Positions 36,250 through 46,548 of a stretch of 64,000 nt of DNA are shown in pieces. The stretch's first letter is position 1. Each line of letters starts with the position of its first letter. Origin of the DNA: Macrostomum hystrix (Eukaryota; Platyhelminthes; Macrostomidae); assembly GCA_950097015.1 (NCBI GenBank), contig CATNEN010000027.1, positions 330,001 through 394,000 on the forward strand, read 5' to 3'. The position numbers and the translations under genes were made by a program. Under the pieces are notes generated by a model. That model was given only the letters and a program-made list of their open reading frames with translations, ran no database searches and was not told the DNA's origin.

Positions 36250-36783
36250 ATGGTTCACCAGCGCCTGACTCTGCGGCGACGCCTGTCCTACAATACAAAG
36301 TCTAACAGGCGTACAGTGTCCAAGACTCCCGGAGGTCGTCTGGTCTATTTGTACCGCAAGAAGCCGGGTGCTGTGCCAAAGTGCGGCGACTGCAAGGTCA
36401 AACTGCACGGCATCACGCCCAGCCGGCCTATGGAGCGTTGCGGCATGTCAAAGCGGCTTAAGACTGTTAATAGGGCCTATGGCGGCTCGCGCTGTCATCG
36501 TTGCGTCACTGAGCGGTAAGCTTTTGCTAGATCTGTTGCTTGAGGAACATCCGTTTGAATCTTAAGGTTTGAGCACAATCCGTTATAATCCTCGAGTTTT
36601 CAAACGCAGTGGTTTGCAAAAAAGATTATCTGTTATTCGCCTACTTTAAGTAGGCTACTTTGTGTTGTTTTTATTAATTATATACGCTTTTCCTCGCTTT
36701 TTAGCATCGTCCGCGCCTTCCTAGTTGAGGAGCAGAAGATCGTTCAGAAGGTGATGCGCGCCAAGGCCAAGTCTGCGGAGTGA
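36250..36783 (+). CDS. RPL34: 60S ribosomal protein L34 (eL34), 114 aa
   Basis: Exons 36250-36515 and 36705-36783 join cg+c to give Arg and end at TGA. The protein starts MVHQRLTLRRRLSYNTKSN and carries the family's SKTPGGRLVYLY, KCGDC, RPMERCGMSKR and RAYGGSRCHRCV motifs. The second exon gives VRAFLVEEQKIVQKV and a basic tail. It is a structural component of the large ribosomal subunit in the cytosol. Full length, with nothing missing. An acceptor (ctttgttccag) lies 19 nt before the ATG, so the transcript has either a 5' UTR intron or a trans-spliced leader. AATAAA lies 110 nt after the stop. Confidence 0.97.
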
Positions 36784-36892
36784 ATATCGCGCTAGGATCC
36801 AGCTAACTGTTACTAAACTGATGGAGCTGCAAAATTTGTGAAATTTATAATTTGCGCTAAGTGAGGGCCGCATCAGATGGTCAGAGTGAGCT

Positions 36893-36898
36893 AATAAA
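36893..36898 (+). other. Polyadenylation signal AATAAA of RPL34
   Basis: AATAAA within gctaataaatgcg, 110 nt downstream of the RPL34 stop codon. Confidence 0.75.
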
Positions 36899-37034
36899 TG
36901 CGAGTTCCAGCCATTTTCTGCCGCGTCAGTTGCAAGGCTATTTGGATTCAGAAAAATTGTAAAACCTTACGTTGTCTTTACTATTTTCTCATTTATATTT
37001 TCGTTATTTATATAGTTTTAGGGTCAAGATTTGA

Positions 37035-40000
37035 TTTTGATTGGTCATTTCCCGATCCCTAGTATTTTGATTGGTCATTCCCATTCCCTAGTATTTTGAC
37101 TGGTCATTTCCCATTCCCTAGTATTTTGATTGGTCATTCCCATTCCCTAGTATTTTGATTGGTCATTTCCCATTCCCTAGTATTTTGATTGGTCATTTCC
37201 CGTTCTCTAGTATTTTGATTGGTCATTTCCCGTTCTCTAGTATTTTGACTGGTCATTTCCCATTCCCTAGTATTTTGATTGGTCATTTCCCGTTCTCTAG
37301 TATTTTGATTGGTCATTTCCCATTCCCTAGTATTTTGATTGGTCATTTCCCATTCTCTAGTATTTTGATTGGTCATTTCCCGATCCCTAGTATTTTGATT
37401 GGTCATTTCCCGATCTCTAGTATTTTTACTGGTCATTTCCCATTCCCTAGTATTTTGATTGGTCATTTCCCATTCCCTAGTATTTTTACTGGTCATTTCC
37501 CGATCCCTAGTATTTTGATTGGTCATTTCCCATTCCCTAGTATTTTTACTGGTCATTTCCCATTCCCTAGTATTTTGATTGGTCATTTCCCATTCCCTAG
37601 TATTTTGACTGGTCATTTCCCATTCTCTAGTATTTTGATTGGTTATTTCCCATTCCCTAGTATTTTGATTGGTCATTTCCCGATCCCTAGTATTTTGATT
37701 GGTCATTTCCCATTCCCTAGTATTTTAATTGGTCATTTCCCATTCCCTAGTATTTTGACTGGTCATTTCCCATTCCCTAGTATTTTGATTGGTCATTTCC
37801 CATTCCCTAGTATTTTGATTGGTCATTTCCCATTCCCTAGTATTTTGATTGGTCATTTCCCGATCCCTAGTATTTTGATTGGTCATTTCCCATTCCCTAG
37901 TATTTTGATTGGTCATTTCCCGATCCCTAGTATTTTGATTGGTCATTTCCCATTCCCTAGTATTTTGATTGGTCATTTCCCATTCCCTAGTATTTTTACT
38001 GGTCATTTCCCATTCCCTAGTATTTTGATTGGTCATTTCCCATTCCCTAGTATTTTTACTGGTCATTTCCCATTCTCTAGTATTTTGATTGGTTATTTCC
38101 CATTCCCTAGTATTTTGATTGGTCATTTCCCATTCCCTAGTATTTTGATTGGTCATTTCCCGATCCCTAGTATTTTTACTGGTCATTTCCCGATCCCTAG
38201 TATTTTGATTGGTCATTTCCCATTCCCTAGTATTTTTACTGGTCATTTCCCATTCCCTAGTATTTTGATTGGTCATTTCCCATTCCCTAGTATTTTGACT
38301 GGTCATTTCCCATTCTCTAGTATTTTGATTGGTTATTTCCCATTCCCTAGTATTTTGATTGGTCATTTCCCGATCCCTAGTATTTTGATTGGTCATTTCC
38401 CATTCCCTAGTATTTTGACTGGTCATTTCCCATTCCCTAGTATTTTGACTGGTCATTTCCCATTCCCTAGTATTTTAATTGGTCATTTCCCATTCCCTAG
38501 TATTTTGACTGGTCATTTCCCATTCCCTAGTATTTTGATTGGTCATTTCCCATTCTCTAGTATTTTGATTGGTCATTTCCCATTCCCTAGTATTTTGATT
38601 GGTTATTTTCCGATCCCTAGTATTTTGATTGGTCATTTCCCATTCCCTAGTATTTTTACTGGTCATTTCCCGATCCCTAGTATTTTGATTGGTCATTTCC
38701 CATTCCCTAGTATTTTTACTGGTCATTTCCCATTCCCTAGTATTTTGATTCGTCATTTCCCATTCCCTAGTATTTTGACTGGTCATTTCCCATTCTCTAG
38801 TATTTTGATTGGTTATTTCCCATTCCCTAGTATTTTGATTGGTCATTTCCCGATCCCTAGTATTTTGATTGGTCATTTCCCATTCCCTAGTATTTTGATT
38901 GGTCATTTCCCATTCCCTAGTATTTTGACTGGTTATTTCCCATTCTCTAGTATTTTGACTGGTCATTTCCCATTCCCTAGTATTTTAATTGGTCATTTCC
39001 CATTCCCTAGTATTTTGACTGGTCATTTCCCATTCCCTAGTATTTTGACTGGTCATTTCCCATTCCCTAGTATTTTGACTGGTTATTTCCCATTCTCTAG
39101 TATTTTGACTGGTCATTTCCCATTCCCTAGTATTTTAATTGGTCATTTCCCATTCCCTAGTATTTTGACTGGTCATTTCCCATTCCCTAGTATTTTGACT
39201 GGTCATTTCCCATTCCCTAGTATTTTGACTGGTTATTTCCCATTCTCTAGTATTTTGACTGGTCATTTCCCATTCCCTAGTATTTTAATTGGTCATTTCC
39301 CATTCCCTAGTATTTTGACTGGTCATTTCCCATTCCCTAGTATTTTGACTGGTCATTTCCCGATCCCTAGTATTTTGACTGGTCATTTCCCGATCCCTAG
39401 TATTTTGATTGGTCATTTCCCGATCCCTAGTATTTTGATTGGTTATTTCCCATTCCCTAGTATTTTGATTGGTCATTTCCCATTCTCTAGTATTTTGATT
39501 GGTCATTTCCCATTCCCTAGTATTTGGACTGGTCATTTCCCGATCCCTAGTTTTTTGATTGGTCAATTCCCGATCCCTAGTATTTTGATTGGTTATTTCC
39601 CATTCCCTAGTATTTTGATTAGTCATTTCCCATTCACTAGTATTTTGACTGGTCATTTCCCGATCCCTAGTATTTTGATTGGTCATTTCCCGATCCCTAG
39701 TATTTTGATTGGTCATTTCCGATTCCCTAGTATTTTGATTGGTCATTTCCCATTCCCTAGTATTTTGATTGGTCATTTCCCATTCCCTAGTATTTTGATT
39801 GGTCATTTCCCGATCCCTAGTATTTTGATTTGTCATTTCCCATTCTCTAGTTATTTGATTGGTCATTTCCCGATCCCTAGTATTTTGATTTGTCATTTCC
39901 CATTCTCTAGTATTTTGATTGGTCATTTCCCGATCCCTAGTATTTTGATTGGTCATTTCCCGATCTCTAGTATTTTGACTGGTCATTTCCGATTCCCTAG

Positions 40001-40350
40001 TATTTTGATTGGTCATTTCCCATTTCCTAGTATTTTGACTGGTCATTTCCGATTCCCTAGTATTTTGATTGGTCATTTCCCGATCCCTAGTATTTTGATT
40101 GGTCATTTCCCATTCCCTAGTATTTTGATTGGTCATTTCCCGATCCCTAGTATTTTGACTGGTCATTTCCCATTCCCTAGTATTTTGATTGGTCATTTCC
40201 CCTTTCCTAGTATTTTGATTGGTCATTTCCCGATCCCTAGTACTTTAATTGGTCATTTCCCATTCCCTAGTATTTTGATTGGTCATTTCCCCTTCCCTAG
40301 TATTTTGATTGGTCATTTCCCCTTCCCTAGTATTTTGATTGGTCATTTCC
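37035..40350. repeat. 3.3-kb 30-bp minisatellite with nested higher-order repeats
   Basis: About 110 units of 30 bp (tattttgattggtcatttcc then cattccctag), almost free of indels. Variable sites are gatt/gact/ttact and cattcc/cgatcc/cattct. A five-unit block recurs at 150-bp spacing (38931, 39081, 39231). A longer block recurs at 37481, 38171 and 38651 (690 and 480 bp, or 23 and 16 units). Because 30 is a multiple of three, one plus frame stays open for 1,069 codons (10-residue repeat ILIGHFPFPS), an artefact. Most units contain ATTGG, the inverted CCAAT core. The array starts about 140 bp past the RPL34 polyadenylation signal. Confidence 0.98.
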
Positions 40351-40602
40351 CATCTCTTTTATAAGTATTTGGAAGGTTAAACGTTATCAGTAAAACAAAA
40401 ATACTTAAACTAGTGCAGTTAAACAAAAAACCTTTGTTAATCTTCAGCCACAGCTTCCACTAACACCTTCCTAAAGCGGAATATCATTCATTGAAACAAA
40501 AATTTGAAATCAAATCACCTGACAAAGTAGTTGAGAAGAAGTTAGTCGTATTCACGATACTCTTGATTGTTTGGCGAGCCCATTAAAGAATAACAGGAAA
40601 AC

Positions 40603-41199
40603 ATGTCAGTTGATGGAGCTTTTACCAACGTAAGTCAGCAGCAGCAGCAGCAGGTGCCAATGCAAGGCGGAAATCGGCCGAATCGAATGACTAATCAGTT
40701 GCACTATTATCAGCAGCCGCAGCACAGCGCCATGAGCAATCGTCAGGCTCTGCACTCGCCGTCTCCACCGCCGTCGCAGCTTCATCAGCAGCCAAACAGG
40801 CCGCAGAATTCTTCGTTAGCATTGTCAGCCGAGCCATACTATCCGGCTGGCTCCATTGTTGAATTGAAGCGTCAAACTGGTGAACAGATTCGCAATGCCG
40901 AAGTCCTGCTGCACGATCCGATCGGTAATTGTATCATTGTGAAACTGCCAGCCCAGAGTGGCCGTCGGGAGGTTTGCGATATCAAATACTTTAACTTGGC
41001 TTTCGCCGAGGTTAGTCCGATGTCTATTTCCGAAGCCGCTTCGTCTATACCGGAGCTAGACGTTAGTAAAGTTGAAGGTCGGCTCAATCGGAACATTGAA
41101 TTGACAGCCAGAACGCAGAATAGAGGCGCGGCAACAGCAGCAGCAACGCCAGCAGCAACTACTACACCAGCCGCTCCTTCTTCGAGGCCAACAGCTTAA
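40603..41199 (+). CDS. LSM12-like protein with Q-rich N-terminus and no anticodon-binding domain, 198 aa
   Basis: Single-exon frame from ATG to TAA. Residues 1-75 are Gln/Pro/Asn-rich and disordered. Residues 80-137 resemble the N-terminal LSM domain of LSM12: PAGSIVELK, then NAEVLLHDPIGNCIIVKLP, a Ser-Gly-Arg loop and DIKYFNLAFAEVS (compare DILLINLQYVSEV in LSM12). The following IPELDVSKVEGRLNRNIEL matches the linker that in LSM12 reads LASLNVSKLASKAR. The usual C-terminal anticodon-binding (AD) domain is absent; the chain ends in an Ala/Thr/Pro tail. LSM12 proteins associate with ataxin-2 and RNA granules and take part in NAADP-triggered Ca2+ release. Which of these applies here is unknown. 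A missed 3' exon is possible, but I saw no convincing donor. Confidence 0.7.
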   Translation: MSVDGAFTNVSQQQQQQVPMQGGNRPNRMTNQLHYYQQPQHSAMSNRQALHSPSPPPSQLHQQPNRPQNSSLALSAEPYYPAGSIVELKRQTGEQIRNAEVLLHDPIGNCIIVKLPAQSGRREVCDIKYFNLAFAEVSPMSISEAASSIPELDVSKVEGRLNRNIELTARTQNRGAATAAATPAATTTPAAPSSRPTA

Positions 41200-41554
41200 T
41201 AGTTGAAGAACTTACTCGACGCTAATTTTCGTTCTCCTCCTCGTTTGGTGTTTTTGCTACCCGTGTGCCTACTAAGTATAGATTGCAGCTCTTGGCTGAT
41301 TAATCAAATCTCATGTGGGTCTAGTGTATGATCATTCAGTTTTTATAATATATAAAGTTGAGTTTATTTCCTACCAGAGAAAAGCACTTTCTGTAAGTAA
41401 ACTAGTTTATTTAAAAGTGCATAAATATGAAGTATAATTTTCCATTATCATTGGGTACTTAACTTTGCAATTCGTTTAGTTTGCTGGTCTCTGTGCAATC
41501 ATTTTTGCTATTATAACTTAATAACAGTAGTAATGTTTTTGGCAGCGCCTGAAT
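41200..41554. other. 3' flank of the LSM12-like gene
   Basis: AT-rich unique sequence, probably 3' UTR and spacer. No canonical AATAAA stands out. Confidence 0.4.
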
Positions 41555-42010
41555 GCCCACAGCGTTGGGTGGTGACTGATTGGCTGACAGACTACGCGAT
41601 GGTGTCCTGTGGTTGAGCTGCGCCTAATATTTAGGCTTGATCAGTGAAATTCTCGTCAGGGTGTCCATAGTGGCCTATTTCCACCTGTTGTAGCCCTTGA
41701 AGTCCAGCAAATTCGTCTGGATAAAGGTAGGAGACCACCGAAGAAGCAGATGATGCAGGCACATTCGGGTGACATGCTGATAAATTTTGAAGGCCTGGCA
41801 AGGCCTGAGGCGCAGTGCTAATTCGTGTATAGGGGTGTATAAAATACACTAGCGCTTATGAGAAAAATCCGACCTTCGGCCAGAAACATTGAATATCTTG
41901 ACGGTCTGAAGAGCTGGCGACTTGATTATTGTTTCAGAAGATGCGCAACAAAATTTGGCCCGTGTTGTTGAGTTTCGTGTGCTCGCGTTGCTCCTTACGG
42001 GTGCAGCAAA
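41555..42010 (-). mobile_element. Dispersed repeat, copy 1 (reverse)
   Basis: Reverse-complement match, over about 400 bp, to the element at 50190-50640. Shared landmarks on the minus strand include ctcataagcgctagtg, cctatacacgaattag, gacatgttgataa-type variants and tcaaccacaggacac. The two copies differ by scattered substitutions and small indels. I find no coding frame and no clear terminal repeats, so it is non-autonomous and of unknown class. Confidence 0.7.
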
Positions 42011-42817
42011 AAAATTCCCCCTGGTTGTTCTACTGTTAAAAATTATCAATGAAGATGGCTTTTAAAATTGCTGCTGCCGTTGGCCATTGTCCTGTTTACC
42101 CAGAGTTTGCAAAAAAAGTCTTTCTTCGACAGCTATAATGTTCTCAATTAATAATTCAGTTTTTGGTTGTAGCTTACTGTTCGATTAGTGGCATTGAAGC
42201 AGCAAAACTGCAAAATAGTATTCACCGTTGCTGAGGTTTTTGAGTAAAACAATTGTCTTAAGAATCAAAGCGCATAATTAAAACTATACTGAAATATACA
42301 GGTGCCTTCATAAGCTTTGGCATCTTGATCTGTTTTCTCTATATTTGTAGGTATTAATGAAAAAAATTATTAATTTCCTTTGTTCGACTGATTTCCATTG
42401 AGTTTGTTAGTTGTGACTACTGTTTCCGGATAATAATGTACAAATAAAAAATTCCGCTGTAATTCGAAATGTTTCTGGTCCATGGACAGTTGCTAGTACC
42501 AAGTAGAACTCGGTTTTAGGACCGAAATCAATAGTGTTCTAAAGGAACTTTTATAAAGTAAACCAATAGTATTATTTGTTGGAGTTTCTTCAAGCAAATA
42601 CATATAGAAACATTGGGTGTTGTCAGCACACGCTACTTTGTAACTTTCTCCTGTTTTGTAAATAGTTTCTTCTTCTTTTTTGTACTTAATTCAACAAATT
42701 TACTATTTATTAAAGCAACAAGTTCATAATCGGCAGATTTTGTTAAAGAAAATAACACCTATTTGCTGGCCCTTGTCTCTTACAGTGACTGGTCCTGCTT
42801 AATTCCATGAGTCAGCT
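42011..42817. other. 5' flank of TDRD3
   Basis: AT-rich unique sequence ending in a strong acceptor (cttgtctcttacag at about 42772-42785) 32 nt before the TDRD3 ATG. It marks a 5' UTR intron or a spliced-leader site. A short upstream ATG (42808) opens an 8-codon frame that overlaps the main start. Confidence 0.45.
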
Positions 42818-45800
42818 ATGGTCACTTTAGACGATTTACGAAAGAAAGGCTGGTTAGTGGCTTATGAATATTACTTTTGTTCTCCGGTTAATTAATCCAT
42901 GTTGAACTCTTGGCTAATTGATAATTAATTACCGATGCTTTGCACAGGCACCTTAGCCAAGAGGGTCTTCAATACTGCATCGACAAGCTGGATGGAAAAG
43001 CGACCAATGTGGACAATGTGATCCAGGTGGCTCTCAATGTAAGTCGGTTATTCTTTATTAACAGGTCATTCTTTAGCCTATATTTAGATATTATAGATCT
43101 ATATTTAGAACTCCGTGATGACTCAATAGTAAAATCCTACCGTGCTCGATGCAGACTGACCTGAAGGACATTGGAGACACAGCCCTGCCCACGACTGGCC
43201 GTCTGGACGCCTTCCCGTCTGGCACTGGTGGCTCAAGCTACGTGATGCAGGTGCAACGCGTTCGCAATGTATCAGCGCCCAAGGACAATGAGGATAGTGG
43301 AACTGCTCCTCCTTTGCTTAAGGTAAGTGTAAATTTACTTCTCGCACTACTAATAATCCTTTTAGTAGTACACAAAGAACATTCTCCATGAGAAGTTTTT
43401 TTTTTTCAAAAAAATTTTGGGCAAGATCCTTAGTAGAGAACAGTGACTTTTAAGTCCTTAGCAAGTAGGCAAAAATATAAATGATTGCACCTGCCCCGAT
43501 GGATGTGCTGACATCCGCATTGATTTGCAGCCAACAGCACATCCGCAGCTGAAGGTTGCGTACGGCTGTTCAGTCCATGGACTGGGGGGACGCCACACCC
43601 ACCCTCAATTACCCCAGTGAATTCTGGTACGGCCCTTTTAACAGCTGGGTGAACTGAAGCAATGCAGAGTTGCTTGCTAAATAACACAATGCTACAACCC
43701 CTGTTGCATGCTATAGTGAAAATACTAGATGGCATCCTTATCTCATCCCTTTGATCTACCCTCAATCCTCTCCTCCCCTTGCAATCTCCTCCCTCCTCTC
43801 CCTCACTCCCCTCCGCTCTGCTCATCTTGAAGCGTACTATTAAAACAACGAACTGCAGGTGACACTCACTGACGGCAAGGTGACAGTCATCGGTCTGGAC
43901 GTACACAATCGTCTGGCTGGCCTGCTGTCAACCCGGACTCCGCCAGGCACTAAGGTGGCCCTGGACTGCGCCAAGGCCGTCTTCGCCGAGGGCTACTGGC
44001 TGGCCGACGCCTCCGCCTGCAAACACCTAGGTGGCCGAGTCACCCTGCTAGCCGAGAGCTGGCGCCTCCGCTCCGACCTGCGCTGCGGCGCCGACGGTCG
44101 CGGACGTCGCCGAGAAGTCGGCGGCGGCGCGCCCTCATTTGTGCCGTTCGGCTCGGCTAAAGCCGCGCCTGTGGCTGTTGTGGCCAACTTCAAATCCATG
44201 TCAACTGTTGGCGTTGTCGGCAACGGGGGTAACGACGCTGCCGGGGTCGATGGCGAAGCCGACGCTGATGGCGACGACGGTGGTGAGTTCGCCGAGCAGC
44301 GTCGCGCCATGATTGATGAGGCGCGCCAGCAGCAGAAAAGGGCGTTCGCCACAGCCAGTCACAACCAGCAGCGACCGCAGCCGCCTAAAAAGCAGCAGCC
44401 GCAGCAGCAGAATCGGCAGGAAGGCGATGACAAGTTCGATGAGCGCTCGGTTGACACCATCATGGGCATGGGCTACAGCTTCACTGAGGCCCTGACCGCT
44501 CTGCGGCACACCCACGGCGATCTCGGCAAAGCCGTTGACCACATCCTGGCGAGCCAGACTGCCGCCTCGGCCAAGCTGCGCGATCCGGACCGCGAGGACC
44601 GTGGACCCGCCTTCGCCGGCGCCGACGGGTCTATGGCGAAGCCTTTAGCCAAGCTGAGCCTATTTGACTTTGTCCAGGGCTTGCCAATCGCAATGGACGT
44701 TGAAGCGTCGACGAGTCAACAGCGCGCTGGCCAGGGGGGACCGCCGGATCAAAGAGGCCATTATCATAATCAGCGATATCAGCGAGGCAATCTGCCGAAT
44801 CAACGAGGGCCACCTTTCAATCGGCAGGGCAGGTCAGATGAGCTGGACTCACACTGGCCCCCAACTAGTCAGCGCAATCAGAGAGGCGATCAAGATCAAA
44901 GAGGACCGCCGCCTTATCAGCGCAATCAAAGAGGTGACCAAGATCAAAGAGGACCACCGCCTAATGAGCGCAATCAGAGAGACGACCAAGATCAAAGAGC
45001 ACCGCCGCCTAATCAGCGCAATCAAAGATGTGACCAAGATCAAAGAGCACCGCCGACTAATCAGCGCAATCAAAGAGGTGACCAAGATCAAAGAGGACCG
45101 CCGCCTAATCAGCGCAATCAGAGAGGTGACCAGGATCAAAGAGCACCGCCGCCGAATCAGCGCAGTCAAAGAGGTGACCAAGATCAGAGAGCACCGCCGC
45201 CTAATCAGCGCAATCAAAGAGGTGACCAAGATCAGAGAGCACCGCCGCCGAATCAGCGCAATCAAAGAGGCGACCAAGATCAAAGAGGACCGCCGCCTAA
45301 TGAGCGCAATCAGAGAGACGACCAAGATCAAAGAGCACCGCCGCCTAATCAGCGCAATCAAAGAGGTGACCAAGATCAAAGAGGACCGCCGCCTAATGAG
45401 CGCAATCAAAGAGGTGACCAGGATCAAAGAGCACCGCCGCCGAATCAGCGCAATCAAAGAGGTGACCAAGATCAGAGAGCACCGCCGCCGAATCAGCGCA
45501 ATCAAAGAGGTGACCAAGATCAGAGAGCACCGCCGCCGAATCAGCGCAATCAAACGGGTGATCAAATGGGACCGCCGCCCAATCAGGGAGCAGAGCGGCA
45601 TCAAAAAGTGTCAGCATTTCGGGCACCGCCTCAGCCGTCCTGGTTTCCGATGGAGAATGAGTTCTGCATGGCTCGCTACAGTGACGGTCAGTACTACAAG
45701 GCCATTGTAACTAAACTGCAGCCGCCCGAGCGAGTACTAATTCACTGGTGCGACTACAATGAAAACCAGAGTGTGCTCATGAAAGACCTGACGCCAGTCC

Positions 45801-45940
45801 GGTTTGATCAACCGCCACTGATGCCACCAACCAATGTGCCACCTCCGTCATTTCCGATGATGCCGCAGCAGCAGCGGCCCGGCTCGGAAGTGTTTCGGCG
45901 GGACTTCTACGGCCGCAACGCTCACGGCTATCACGGCTAG
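42818..45940 (+). CDS. TDRD3: Tudor domain-containing protein 3, 791 aa
   Basis: Four exons, 42818-42852, 42948-43038, 43155-43322 and 43859-45940, all with consistent phase. Residues 1-170 match the N-terminal DUF1767/OB-fold region that in TDRD3 binds topoisomerase 3-beta: GWHLSQEGLQYC, NTDLKDIGDTALP, VQRVRNVSAPKDNEDS, then TPPGTKVALDC and LGGRV. GGAPSFVPFG and the EQRRAMIDEAR segment follow. A UBA domain (about 294-335) contains VDTIMGMGYSFTEALTAL. Residues about 435-675 are a 16-residue Arg/Gly/Pro/Gln repeat. A Tudor domain (about 697-750) has ARYSDGQYYKAIV and IHWCDYNEN. The family reads methylarginine and, with TOP3B, acts on R-loops and mRNAs. The human protein is usually about 650-740 residues; the excess here is the repeat. 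Intron 3 contains a reversed SINE. Confidence 0.95.
43470..43690 (-). mobile_element. tRNA-derived SINE, family B, 5'-truncated, in TDRD3 intron 3
   Basis: On the minus strand it shares ctctgcattgcttcag, ttcacccagct, ggtgggtgtggcgtcc and cagtccatggactg with the full-length copy at 49512-49800. The tRNA-like head is missing, typical of incomplete reverse transcription. It lies antisense within the 536-nt intron 3. Confidence 0.8.
44870..45585 (+). repeat. Coding 48-bp minisatellite in TDRD3
   Basis: About 15 in-frame units of 48 bp encode a 16-residue repeat around GDQDQRAPPPNQRNQR. Point changes alternate Ala/Gly, Asn/Glu and Ser/Asn at fixed positions. Every unit keeps the frame; no unit has a stop or a length change. 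The repeat is rich in Arg-Gly and Arg-Ala dipeptides, possible arginine-methylation or RNA-contact sites in a disordered linker between the UBA and Tudor domains. Confidence 0.96.
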
Positions 45941-46257
45941 CGAGTTATGACTGCTTTCTTCCGCGTTGAAACTGAGCTAATAATTATGTTATCTTGACCG
46001 ATTTATGGGTCCTCCTATAGACATCAACTAGCTCAAACCTGTACTTTCCGGCTTCGGGTTCAGTTACTTAATTACTTAATTACTTAATACACAATACGCT
46101 ATGGTATCCAAATATACTGAGCTGCATTGCGTTGTTGATTGTTGAAGAACTAAGTTGTTCAATTTCAAATATCGAATTTGTGTTTTGGGTCTTTGTCTTT
46201 TCATGCAGGCATACTTGCGTTAAATGAGTTTTAGCAATCAGATACATTCGTATAGAT
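45941..46257. other. TDRD3 3' flank
   Basis: Probable 3' UTR and spacer between the convergent TDRD3 and DNase I-like genes. No canonical AATAAA was found; AATAAT lies near 45977. Confidence 0.4.
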
Positions 46258-46322
46258 GGTGAGTGGCACCAAGGTCCCCGAGATCGGCCTCTGTCGTGCA
46301 ATTTGCGCTCTTGATGGTAAGA
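46258..46322 (+). mobile_element. SINE family A, short decayed fragment
   Basis: It retains gcaccaaggtccc, gagatcggcctct and gcaatttgcgctcttgat, which correspond to the head-body junction and middle of family A copies at 31531 and 49240 with internal deletion. Its boundaries are approximate. Confidence 0.5.
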
Positions 46323-46548
46323 GTTTGGCGATAAAATGGCATATGTACACCTCTGCGTGAGTTGTGTACCTGCGTACACGTATCTGTGTGCGCGTAGTGT
46401 GTGACAGTGCCGACAACCGTCCTGCAAAAATTCTCAGAGTTGGGTGTGCGCGATTATATAATCAATGAGATCAGTCGGGGTAATCTTGGATTGCTATCTC
46501 CCTGTATATTTTTATATAAAGAATCCAGAGAGCACAAAGGTATTGTGC

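Noticed and set aside
37155-40364. 1,069-residue protein of 10-residue repeats
   Set aside because: It is the translation of an indel-free 30-bp minisatellite with no unique N- or C-terminal domain and no transcript signal.
44849-45604. 251-residue minus-strand and 348-residue plus-strand frames within TDRD3
   Set aside because: They are off-frame readings of the 48-bp coding repeat; the TDRD3 frame has the UBA and Tudor domains on either side.
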